DNA from: Thermomucor indicae-seudaticae | Lineage: Eukaryota > Mucoromycota > Mucoromycetes > Mucorales > Lichtheimiaceae | DNA length: 64,000 nt | Direction: 5' to 3' | Assembly (NCBI GenBank): GCA_000787465.1 | Contig: JSYX01000124.1 | Coordinates: 1 to 64,000, forward strand | Shown: piece by piece, positions 21,590 through 31,777 of the stretch | Numbering within the stretch: the first letter of the stretch is position 1 | How the letters are laid out: every line of letters begins with the position of its first letter | Position numbers and translations under genes: made by a program | The notes under the pieces: generated by a model | Seen by the model: the letters and a program-made list of their open reading frames with translations, nothing else | Database searches by the model: none | Told to the model about the DNA's origin: nothing

Positions 21590-23598
21590 AACGGACAGTA
21601 TAATCTTCTTTTTGTGTGTATACCTCTTTTAGCAGTATAGAACCAGCTACAGTCTTTCTCCTCTTTCCTTTCATGCTGTTTATTGATTGAATCATTCGAG
21701 CTTTCGTCTTCTCCCACTTCGTACTTTTTTGTTGCTGCGTCGTATAAGCACAGATCCTTTGTTTTTCATTCTCTCCCTGTCAGATCTTCTTCCTTTTCAA
21801 TTTCTCTATTAAAAGAGCTTTCTCTTTTTCAGACCCGGCTAGAGTGATATAGGTAGAGGGACGCGCATACAGTCTGCTATTTTACAGAACACTTTGTAGT
21901 GCTTGCGATACATTTGCGTCGTCCGCGTCGTCTTCTCGGTTAAGGAAGTCTTCGCATACGAAGCAGTAAGCAACACATGCCGTGTCCAACGCAATGCATC
22001 TCGTCGGAATCGACAAATTCGAAACCTCGACAATACGGTAAAGTGCAAGCCGTACACGCCGTCCGATGATGACGGGGACGACATCCAGTCCCTTCACCAG
22101 CAACTTTTACAACATTTACGTAGACTCAAATGGCATTCAGCAATTGGTGAATTACCCGCGACTGTGTTGCCGTTACGGACTATCACGTTTCCTCGGCCGA
22201 GACAAAGGGCATATCAGTAACTCGGGAGGAAACTGGCCATTGATGACGGCGACCAAGGCATTATTGAAGAGCTTTGAGTCATGTCCCGAGCCACCAGAGA
22301 CATTGTAAACGCTCTGCTAGTTCGCTCGGACTCAGATGGCAATGCCCACTGCACAGACCTCGACTCATAGATACAGAAAACATGTGCGTCGGTCTCAGCT
22401 ATCCCAATGCATCACCCCTTCCTGACGTTCCGCCACTGTTAGACGGCGCATGCCCGTCAGCGTCGTCATGATTACCCGGTCCGCTCATTGCGCGTCATGA
22501 ACCTCCACCGTTCCAGTTGCGGTCTCCCCCATCATTGTCCGCTCGTTCTGACGCCAACCAAGGCGACGCTGGCTAGCTCTATGCAAATTAAGCAGCCAGT
22601 CTAACTACGGCGACTTGACACAATCCCCTTACGCGGAGACTTTAGCCTGACGGACTCCATCCCATACGATGTTGTCTTTGGTGGATACAAGCACGGCCGT
22701 CAGGAACGAAGGCGGCAATCACCGCCTGCCAATTTTTACCACATCGAACACTTGGATGATAGTAGAAGCCTTGCCTGGAGGGCAGCCAAATACATATTCT
22801 GCCGTCTCAACACAGGTGAAAAGGTTATTCTTAAACAGGAGATTAAATGATACTTTGAGTCTACCGCTCCGATCAACGTGATAATTTATATGGGATACAT
22901 ATATGAAGTCGAGACAAACAGCAAAAGTAAAAACCACGATGGAGAAAAATCTGGAAGTAGGTAGGTGAATAGACGAAGAAAGGAGTGAGGAGAGAGCAGC
23001 CTAGTCCGTAATGTGTGTTAGGGCGCCACAATACAGTCAGCATGACCGGTCGTCCATTGGTATTCCATCAAGTCCTAACTTTGTTTGCCAGAGTAACACC
23101 GCACTGACCGTTGATAACTGTCATGGCTTCGCCGCAAAGGGATAAAACCAATTCTTGCTACGGTCGAAGCACAGACTGGAAGACGTAAGTTTCCGCAACA
23201 TGTCCATTGTCATAGACGACACAATGGTGGAGAATCTGGACTTGACAAGTTCAGATCGAGTGCAAAGCGGTATTCAGCCTGTTCCACTGCTGTTGTTTGC
23301 GAGACAAGACCAGCGAAATCGCGATGAGCAGACAGCAATGACCCCCATCGTCGACCACATTGCTGAGGTTCACACTCCTAGATGCAGACCTAGGTTAGGA
23401 AATTTACCTCACTGGGAAATTCCAGATTATCTTGAATAAGGTTTTAAGATTCTGCAGATACACCGGGAGAAAGAATGCAACTTTGTTTTGCAACCGGATT
23501 AAACAAGTAAATGACTTTTTGTACATCAAATGCAAAGGGGCGATAGTGAAGAATAGGCGAGAGAAGGCGAAGAGGGGGAGAGGAGAAAGATGAAAAAT
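21590..23598. other. Intergenic with unassigned open-frame fragments
   Basis: About 2 kb without a supported gene. Open fragments at 22066-22308, 22610-22850 and 23155-23439 read as protein-like (for example DTIPLRGDFSLTDSIPYDVVFG near 22,618-22,680, spaced like the end of a retroviral-type protease) but no RT, integrase or transposase follows. CT-rich tracts at 21,640-21,830 look like a promoter or untranslated leader. Likely a heavily decayed element; not resolved. Confidence 0.4.
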
Positions 23599-24986
23599 CT
23601 AGTCTTTGCCAACGTTTTCGGGTCTCAGCTGTCTGACGGTCTTGCCAGCGCGCCACAATTCGGATTCACGAATCTCAGCAAGTTCTTCCTGGAGTCTTTC
23701 ACGGTAGTCAGGCTTGGAGTTGCGCTCCAAGGAGCGGGCGGTTTCGGTACCGTTCTTGACAGATTCGTAGAGCTTTTCAAAGACGGGCTTGGCAGCATCG
23801 TGGAACGGACGCCACCAGTCAAGGGCACCACGCTGGGCAGTGGTCGAGCAGTTGGAGTACATCCAGTCCATACCGCGTTCACCGATCAAGGGGTACAGCG
23901 ACTGGGTGGCTTCTTCGACAGTTTCGTTGAAGGCTTCAGAGGGAGAGTGGCCTGGAAACAACGTCTCTATCAGATTCTATCCGACTTCGCTTTTTCATCC
24001 TTGGAACTTACCGTTGGCTCTCAGGACCTCGTATTGAGCTTGGAACAGACCCTGAATGGCACCCATCAAGACACCACGCTCACCAAAGAGATCAGAGTAG
24101 ACTTCCTTTTCAAAGGTGGTCTCGTACAGGTAACCGGAACCAATACCGATACCCAAGGCAATAGTACGCTCGCGAGCCTTGCCGCTAGCATCTTGGTAGA
24201 CTGCGAAAGAAGAGTTGATACCACGGCCTTCCTGGAACAGACGGCGGACAGTGAAACCGGAGCCCTTGGGAGCAACCAGAATCACATCAATGTCTAGTTA
24301 TCTTTGACATTAGATCCTCTATCGTTTTCGAATCAATGGCAAGATAATACCTTTGGGTGGGACGACGTTGGTCTGATCTTTGTAAACAACCGAGAAACCG
24401 TGCGAAAAGTAGAGCGTCTTGCCAGGAGTCAACAGAGGCTTCATCTGAGGCCAGATCTCCTTCTGGTAGGCATCCGAAAGCAAGTTCATGACAACAGTAC
24501 CCTTCTCGACGGCGTCCAGCACCGGGAACAAGTTCTTGCCAGGAACCCAGCCTTCCTCAACAGCTTGCTGGAAAGTACGACCCTCACGCTGACCAATAAT
24601 GACATTGACGCCATTGTCGCGCAAGTTCAAGGCCTGACCACGACCTTGAGGTCCGTAACCAAGCACAGCAATCGTGTCGTCCTTGAACGTCTCCAAAAGC
24701 TTCTCGCGGGGAACATCCGATCGCTCGTATACGGTTTCTTCGACGCCACCAAAGTTCAGCGTCTTGTAGCCGCGAACCTGAGTAGGAACAGCCTATTAAA
24801 AACGCATCGAGGCAAAGAATCAGTATACATGGAAAGAGAGGCAATAAGAGTTCCAGGTGTAAGCCTTACTTTAACAGCGGTCTGCTTCAAGGCAGAAGAA
24901 ACAGGGCGTGCAATTGAAGGACGAGCAGCAACAATGGCGCGACGAGAAGCAGCGCGAAGGGCGACAGCAAAGACTCTGGAAGACAT
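23599..24986 (-). CDS. ILV5: Ketol-acid reductoisomerase, mitochondrial
   Basis: Second enzyme of valine/isoleucine synthesis: isomerises and reduces acetolactate or acetohydroxybutyrate with NADPH and Mg2+ in mitochondria. Four exons (24986-24870, 24792-24351, 24293-24012, 23951-23599), 397 aa, normal for fungal Ilv5. Residues 1-38 are Arg/Ala/Ser-rich with no acidic residues, a mitochondrial presequence. The Rossmann loop reads VLGYGPQGRGQALNLRDNG; the knotted C-terminal domain contains DVILVAPKGSG, AVYQDASGKARERTIALGIGIG and ETTFEKEVYSDLFGERGVLMG with the metal-binding acidic residues. It is divergent from ILV2 across a 589-bp shared promoter, so co-regulation is likely. Confidence 0.97.
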
Positions 24987-25575
24987 GATAAAAAGTTAAA
25001 GGAAAGAAGAGGAAAAAAAATGTAGACATGGTCCTCTTGATTTAAGGCTTTTCGTGACGGTTTCTACTTTGAGGGGTGTGTGTTGTTGCATGTCGATTCA
25101 TCGTGCGCTGTGGCCAATAAGCAAAGCGCATGGGGTCTATCTTATCAATGTTGTTAAGCTCGGAATTTGATTGGTGTGACTCATTTCGTATGTACAGAAG
25201 ATCCAGTGCCTTCACATGCATTCTCCTTGGATAGCCTAAACTCGCTTTTCCAGCCTCATTTGTTATTCAAGTCCCCAAACTGAAACTGGATTAGTTAGCG
25301 GCTAGTCGAACTAGTCATTGCTACAGCACCACGGCACCCTTTTACCCTGCTTGATCTGGGGCAAATTGAGGATTCTGTCAAAATTTGTGTCGGATTGACT
25401 CACTGATTTGGAGCGCCGATCTAATCGTGTTCCGTTGTACCGTCCGTTGTCCTTTCCTTTTTTTTTTCAAAGCCAGATTTTTATTTTCTTCCTGCATGCC
25501 GAAAACTCCTACTTCTTCCTCTTTGTATTTGTTGTTTGAAAAAAACCGGGGCCGATCCCTCCTTGTCTTTTCATC
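24987..25575. promoter_or_regulatory. Shared ILV5/ILV2 promoter with two Gcn4/AP-1-type sites
   Basis: The 589 bp between the two start codons is the only space for both promoters. Two perfect TGACTCA heptamers lie at 25177-25183 and 25396-25402; this is the binding site of the general amino-acid control bZIP factor (Gcn4/CPC1/CpcA) in other fungi. About 0.07 such sites are expected by chance in this length counting both strands, so two are noteworthy. A T-rich tract (about 25,450-25,470) precedes the ILV2 ATG. Binding is inferred, not shown. Confidence 0.7.
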
Positions 25576-27814
25576 ATGATCACTTCCGCCACACGAATCA
25601 TCCAGTCAAGGCAACTCTTTAGTCGAGCAGCGGCCTTGAACCGCCAGCGAGCAACGACAGCATGCATGATCCATACATCTCGCAAATCCAAGAGTAGTGC
25701 TGCTGCTACACAGTACGTTTGGTGACACTATCCATTGCGATGATTTGGGATTGAAAGGACTGACCCATTGTCACTACTAGCGTGGCACCTAATCCGTCAG
25801 AACGTACAGCTGTCCAAACGAACAAGCCTCTCCGCAAGCCTCAACCCCTCAAGTACAAAAAGTCAACCAATGCCATTGAAATGGACGATTCGTTTGTTGG
25901 CATGTCAGGTGGAGAGATCTTTCACGAAATGATGCTGCGACATAACGTGAAGCATGTGTTTGGTTATCCCGGCGGTGCCATCCTTCCTGTCTTTGATGCC
26001 ATCTACGAATCAAAATACTTTGACTTTATCCTACCGAGACATGAACAGGGTGCTGGCCACATGGCTGAAGGTTACGCACGAGCCACGTAACTATCTCCCT
26101 CCTTCTCTATTTCTATGATATATTGTATAATCTAATTCGTGTGTCTCCTTGACAGTGGTAAACCTGGTGTGGTGCTTGTGACTTCTGGACCTGGCGCAAC
26201 CAACGTTGTTACTGCCATGGCAGATGCCTTGGCTGACGGTACCCCCTTGATTGTATTTACCGGCCAGGTACCGACGACGGCCATCGGCACGGACGCCTTC
26301 CAAGAAGCTGACGTGGTCGGTATCTCTCGCGGATGCACCAAGTGGAACGTCATGGTGAAAGACATTACCGAACTGCCCCGACGCATCAACGAAGCCTTCA
26401 CGATTGCCACGAGCGGCCGCCCCGGTCCTGTCCTGGTCGACTTGCCAAAGGATGTCACCGCTGGTATTCTGCGACGCCCGATTCCGATGCACTCTGTGAT
26501 CCCCTCCCGACCCGCCGCCATTCCGAACACCGCCCTCGGCGCTTTCACCCAAGAAGTCATTGCCGCCGCACAAAAGGAACCCCTCCTGCTCCGCTCTGCC
26601 GAACTCATCAACAACGCCAAACGGCCCGTCATCTATGCTGGTCAAGGTGTCCTGAGCCATCCAGACGGTCACAAGGTCCTGCGCGAGCTCGCCAACCTCG
26701 GTAACATCCCCGTCACAACCACCCTCTGCGGCCTCGGCGCCTTTGACGAAATGGACCCCAAGTCGCTCCACATGCTCGGCATGCACGGCTCTTGCTACGC
26801 CAACCTCGCGATGCAGCACGCCGACTTGATCATTGCCCTCGGTGCCCGCTTCGACGACCGTGTCACAGGCAGCGTCAAGGCCTTTGCGCCCGAAGCTGTC
26901 AAGGCCGCCCGCGAAGGCCGCGGTGGTATCCTGCACTTTGAAATCATGCCCAAAAACATCAACAAGGTCGTCGAGGCTACGGAGGCCATCGAGGGTGACG
27001 TGACCGAGAACGTACAAAAAATGCTGCCTCACATTAAGCGCGCCGAACGTGCTGAATGGTTCGAACAGCTGAACGCCTGGAAGAAACAGTACCCATTCTA
27101 TTACGAGAAGCCGAAAACCGACAATGACACCCTGAAACCCCAGCAGCTGATCGAGGAACTCGACAGACAGACCCAGGATATCAAGGAGAACGTCATTATC
27201 ACCACCGGCGTCGGTCAGCACCAGATGTGGGCCGCTCAGCTCTACCGATGGAGATATCCGCGTACCTTTATCACTTCGGGCGGTCTGGGCACCATGGGCT
27301 TTGGTCTCCCAAGTGCCATTGGTGCCAAGGTGGCACGACCAGACAAGATTGTCATTGACATTGACGGTGATGCATCCTTTTCCATGACTGGTAAGCTTGA
27401 ATAAGGAAGGAGGATTTGTGAAACCTTTAATAATAACAACAACACTCTGTAGCTATGGAACTGGCCACGGCAGCAGAGTTCAAGATCGGCGTCAAGGTGC
27501 TTTTGCTAAACAACTCGTTCCAGGGTATGGTCAAGCAGTGGCAAGATCTGTTCTATGAAGAGCGGTATTCTGGCACCGTCATGAAGAACCCTGATTTCTG
27601 TAAACTGGCCGAAGCCATGGGCGTCAAGGCAATCCGTGTCACCAAGACTTCTGAGATACCAGAAAAGATGGCAGAATTCCTGGCCCACGACGGTCCTGTG
27701 CTCATGGACGCCGTTGTATGCAAACATGAACAACTGTTCCCGATGGTTCCTGCTGGAAAGGCTCTTCATGACTTCATTGTTCATCCTAAACTCAGGTCTC
27801 CATCCAAAAACTAA
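25576..27814 (+). CDS. ILV2: Acetolactate synthase catalytic subunit, mitochondrial
   Basis: Thiamine-diphosphate enzyme that makes acetolactate and acetohydroxybutyrate, first shared step of branched-chain amino-acid synthesis. Four exons (25576-25712, 25781-26086, 26156-27390, 27453-27814), 679 aa (yeast Ilv2 687). The N-terminal 40 residues are Arg/Ser/Ala-rich, a mitochondrial presequence. The catalytic Glu lies in LPRHEQGAGHMAEGYARATG; the ThDP motif starts with DGDASFSMT and ends at LLLNNSFQGMVKQW, spanning the last intron. SGPGATNVVTAMADA and GQVPTTAIGTDAFQE are typical ALS. Exon 3 shows marked C-ending codon bias, suggesting high expression. Divergent partner of ILV5. Confidence 0.97.
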
Positions 27815-28048
27815 AAGTGTATAATCATCCTGGCATACATACTCTCTCTCTCCCTTCCATCCTCGCTCTGCATTTTCCTTTCGTTTGTTATCTTTTTTTT
27901 AATTGTCTACTGTATCTGTAGCTGAAATGAATAAACAAAAAGCTTCATGGCATCTCTCTCTGTCTGTCTTGGCTGAATTTGATACTCCGAGCTTAGTCGC
28001 TTCTGGTTGGGTTGTCGTTCGTCTCGTATAAAGCCCACGTCTACCAAA

Positions 28049-29537
28049 ATGTCGATGGCCGTACGTAATTACTCCTTGGAAAACCAGAAACGCTTTCCTC
28101 GTTTCACTCATTCAACACTAGAGTTTGCTTGGTCTGTCCACACCCGTGGATATCGAAATCAAATTCACCAATGAAGAACAACGAAAGCATCATGAAGTGA
28201 AACTCGATAAGGACCGTCGTGAGAGTTATCCAGTCTATCTGGACGGGGAGACGGTGAGCGGCAAGGTAAGGTTTGGCACTCTGAAACAACCTTTCTGTGT
28301 GTTAAGCACTCGCAAGTTATTAGGTCAACATTCGTCTAAAGAACGGCAAACGAGTTGAGCACAACGGCATCAAGGTAGAATTCATTGGTGCCATAGGCAG
28401 GTGGAATGGAAATTAAACAGACATCGATTTCGGGTAGTAACTGAATTCTATTACAGAACTCTTTTATGACCGAGGCAAACCACACGAGTTCTTGGCACTG
28501 TCGCAGGAACTGGCGGCTCCGGGAGAACTTCGTCAAAACACTTCATTTGACTTTGAGTTCAAGAGAGTCGAGAAACAATATGAATGCTATCACGGTATCA
28601 ATGTCAAGTTAAGGTATGTGCAGCAGCTTATTGTACAGAAGACTTTTTTGTTCAGCGCATTACTGCTTTAGATATTTCGTCCGAGTCACCATTTCCAGAC
28701 GTTTGGCAGATATTTTGAATGAAAGGGATATATGGGTCTATTCGTATAGAATGCCAACCGATATCAATAACTCGATCAAGATGGAAGTCGGTATCGAGGA
28801 CTGTCTGCACATTGAGTTCGAGTACAACAAGTCCAAGTAAGTAAAACATATCTACCGCAACCAGGCGTCAATGTGCTAACAAATGCCTCCGGAAAGATAT
28901 CATTTGAAAGATGTAATTGTAGGAAAGATATACTTTTTGCTAGTACGTATAAAGATCAAGACTATGGAACTCGCGATTATCCGTCGCGAGACAACTGGCG
29001 CACGTAAGTTACCTTTAACTTTCGACTTTGCACAGATCACATAGTTAATCGGAATTCGTATATACGCCAGTGCCAAACTTGTACAATGAGAGTGAGACGG
29101 TGACCAAGTTCGAGATTATGGATGGAGCTCCTGTCAGAGGTTCGTATCTGATATATGGGGTCACTAGCATTAGGCGTTCTGATATATCGCCGTCTTTTAG
29201 GAGAAACGATCCCTATTCGCTTATTCCTTGGTGGATTTGAACTGGCACCCACTTTCCGAGGCAAGATCTATAATTCTTTTTTTGTTAGTGAGCCTACTGT
29301 TGTTAACGATACTGTTTTTTTTATTGTAGACGTGAACAAAAAGTTCTCGACGAGGTACTACTTGAACCTGGTGCTTATTGACGAGGAAAACCGGCGCTAC
29401 TTTAAGCAGCAAGAGATTACCATGTTCAGACGAAAGAGTAAGCATATGCAAATTCATGAGTTGACATGGAGACTGATATTCTGCTACCAGTCGACGATGG
29501 CTACCCTCCAGACGACGAATCGACTCAAAATGCTTAA
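28049..29537 (+). CDS. VPS26: Retromer subunit Vps26
   Basis: Arrestin-fold subunit of the retromer coat that recycles cargo receptors from endosomes to the Golgi. Ten small exons, from 28049-28060 (four codons) to 29491-29537, give 313 aa. Characteristic segments: DIEIKFTNEEQR, VSGKVNIRLKNGKRVEHNGIKVEFIG followed by IELFYDRGKPHEF, VRVTISRRLADI, and LVLIDEENRRYFKQQEITMFRR. Two introns use GC donors (28397-28456 and 29261-29329), needed to keep the frame. The short acidic tail (DDGYPPDDES) is normal. Order and sequence are collinear with animal and yeast Vps26. Confidence 0.96.
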
Positions 29538-29902
29538 ATGGAATACCTCTCTTGATATAGCCCCCAGTTGTATAACATCCCTACAAATGATTATTTACTG
29601 CCATCCGACCCAAGCTTCTCATTTCTCCACCTTGCACCGGAACAATATATATGGTAGCCTTGTACTTTTGCGCAGTAAAACAGCAGTATACCGGTAGATA
29701 GTAACAACTGTTTTTGTGTTGTCGCCAGCTGATAAAGTGGGAACACCCGTCGGCGGCTAATCTTTCGGTCCATATGGATTCGCCAATAAATGAGGCCACG
29801 ACGCGTCATTTCCTTTTTGATACGCACCTAACGGTATAAAATGCCAACATTTTTGATCCCATCAGCTTTTTTTTTCTCAAGGTTTCCTTTGTTTTCTTTA
29901 AA

Positions 29903-30536
29903 ATGGTGGATATTATTGTGCCGTCTGAATACTCATACGTAAATACATATATATTCTTGAGCGTTGCAATGGACGTCCATATATTTAATGACCTCCTTGT
30001 TTAATAGGTTCTTGCAACCGCAGTTGCTTCGGCGCTCCAGTTAGTTTACATGGGTATGCGTGTAGGCCGTGCACGCAAAGCAGCCGGCATACCCTATCCT
30101 TACGGTAATGCTACATGTCCGCCCGCGGAGGAAGCTCTTTGTCATCTTAACCCACAAATATATAAATGTAGCCTATGCTGAAAAGGAAGAAGCAGAAAAG
30201 GACTTTGCCAAGCACGTCTTCAACTGTGCACAACGCGGTCACCAGGTACATCATTGTCTCCTGTTCGTTCCTTCCTTCTATTGATTGACGCACCCGAGCT
30301 AGAATACGCTTGAGAACTTCCCTGTGTTTTCCACGTTGCTCCTTGTCGGTGGCCTGCGCCATCCACTGGTCGCCTCGGGCGCTGGTGCTGTCTATATCCT
30401 GGGCCGTTTCGTCTACATGCATGGCTATATCTCGGGCAACCCTGCCAAGCGTACCCGCGGTGCGTTTGGCTACCTCGGCCTTTTGACGCTCCTCGGAGCT
30501 ACTGGTTCTACTCTGTATCATATGATTGCTAAATAA
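29903..30536 (+). CDS. Microsomal glutathione S-transferase 3-like (MAPEG family)
   Basis: Membrane enzyme of the MAPEG family, with glutathione transferase/peroxidase activity in characterised MGST3 proteins of the ER. Four exons (29903-29938, 30008-30104, 30172-30245, 30303-30536), 146 aa. Four hydrophobic helices are visible. The MAPEG signature FNCAQRGHQNTLENFPVF carries the conserved Arg, Asn, Glu and Pro. A basic GRARKAAGIPYPYAYA loop is typical of MGST3. The start gives a short lumenal N-terminus (VDIIVPSEY) as in homologues. Confidence 0.93.
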
Positions 30537-30939
30537 CATAAATAAAGCCAATGAACGCCAATCAGAGTTGTCTCTATGTAAAAGCTTAAGTTTGTGCAAA
30601 TGACGGATATGTACCAGCAAGTAAAGAATGTCTTGTTCGCAAGCAGCCAGTCAGAGGCAGGATTTTATGCTGGCACCAGCAGTACGCTGTTCTATAAAGT
30701 CGTATTAAAAAGACAGCGCTTTAGGTCCAGGAAAAGGAGGGGGGGACACTTCTTTTTACGGTAGCGGAGTTCCTTGGACCAATTTCATCTTGGTCAGGTT
30801 TGCCGCACCCCGGATTCTCCCTCTTTCTCCCCCTCCCTCCGTTGCATCTGGTATGTAACTGCGATGAATGGATGGACGAATGGATGGATGGATGACTGAT
30901 GGATGCACCTTGTTTTGTAGGGATTAACTTGATTGAACC
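30537..30939. other. Intergenic; GATG microsatellite before RPL9
   Basis: Holds a (GATG)n-type simple repeat at about 30862-30905 (GAATGGATGGACGAATGGATGGATGGATGACTGATGGATG). A TTTTGTAG just before the RPL9 start might end a leader intron but no donor was identified. No gene recognised. Confidence 0.6.
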
Positions 30940-31640
30940 ATGAAGGTACACACACACATTGGCCTGCGTTTGCGTTGACGAATCTCGGAAAGTTCACATT
31001 TCCACGATAGGACATTTACAAAGACGACGAGCTTGTTATTCCCGAGGGCGTTACCGTCGACGTCAAGTCGCGCATCGTCACCGTCAAGGGCCCCCGTGGC
31101 GAACTCACCAAGAACTTGCGCCACCTGAACATTGAAATCAAGTTCGTCGCCAAGAACAAGCTCCGGTTCACCGTCTACCACGGCAGCCGCAAGCACGTGG
31201 CCTCCATTCGCACCGTCCGCTCCTTGGTCAACAACATGATCATTGGCGTCACCAAAGGCTTCCAGTACAAGATGCGCTACGTCTACGCTCACTTTCCCAT
31301 CAACGTCATCGTCAACAGTGAGGGTAACGCCGTCGAGATTCGTAACTTCCTTGGTCAGAAGGTCGTCTTCCACGTCAAGATGCGCGAGGGTGTAAAGTGT
31401 GAGGCTTCCAAGGCTCAGAAGGATGAATTGATCATCACTGGTAACGACCTTGAGGCTGTCTCCCAGTCTGGTATGTTATCGTACCCAGTTGACTGCTTTT
31501 GCTCTACATACTAATTATCTCCCTCTCTCTCTCTCTCTATAGCTGCCGACATTCAGCAGACCTGCCGTGTCCGCAACAAGGATATTCGTAAGTTCTTGGA
31601 TGGTATCTACGTCTCCGAACGCAACGTCCTTGAGCAGTAG
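30940..31640 (+). CDS. RPL9: 60S ribosomal protein L9 (uL6)
   Basis: Component of the large cytosolic ribosomal subunit near the GTPase centre. Three exons: 30940-30945 (only ATG AAG), 31011-31470 and 31543-31640, giving 187 aa (yeast 191). Family segments: [73 protein letters not shown] and a C-terminal [19 protein letters not shown]. Codon use is strongly biased to C-ending codons, as in highly expressed genes. A two-codon first exon followed by an intron is common in fungal ribosomal protein genes. Confidence 0.97.
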
Positions 31641-31777
31641 TAAAAAACCCCTCTTTTGAACAATAAAGACATGCATTGTTTTTGTTGTATATTACAAAAT
31701 GGATGCAGTGTGGTAAAGAAAATGTGTTCTATGTCTATTTACATTCTTTTTTGACGGAGGATGGACAAAAAGTGCTG

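Noticed and set aside
21839..22308. Overlapping open frames on both strands near a CT-rich tract
   Set aside because: No coherent exon chain or domain; possibly remnants, but not supportable as a gene.
22610..22850. Possible retroviral-protease-like fragment (YDVVFG)
   Set aside because: No catalytic DTG/DSG and no RT or integrase nearby; resemblance is to one short motif only.
26091..27221. Long minus-strand open frame of 376 codons
   Set aside because: Exact antisense shadow of ILV2 exon 3, caused by its strong codon bias.
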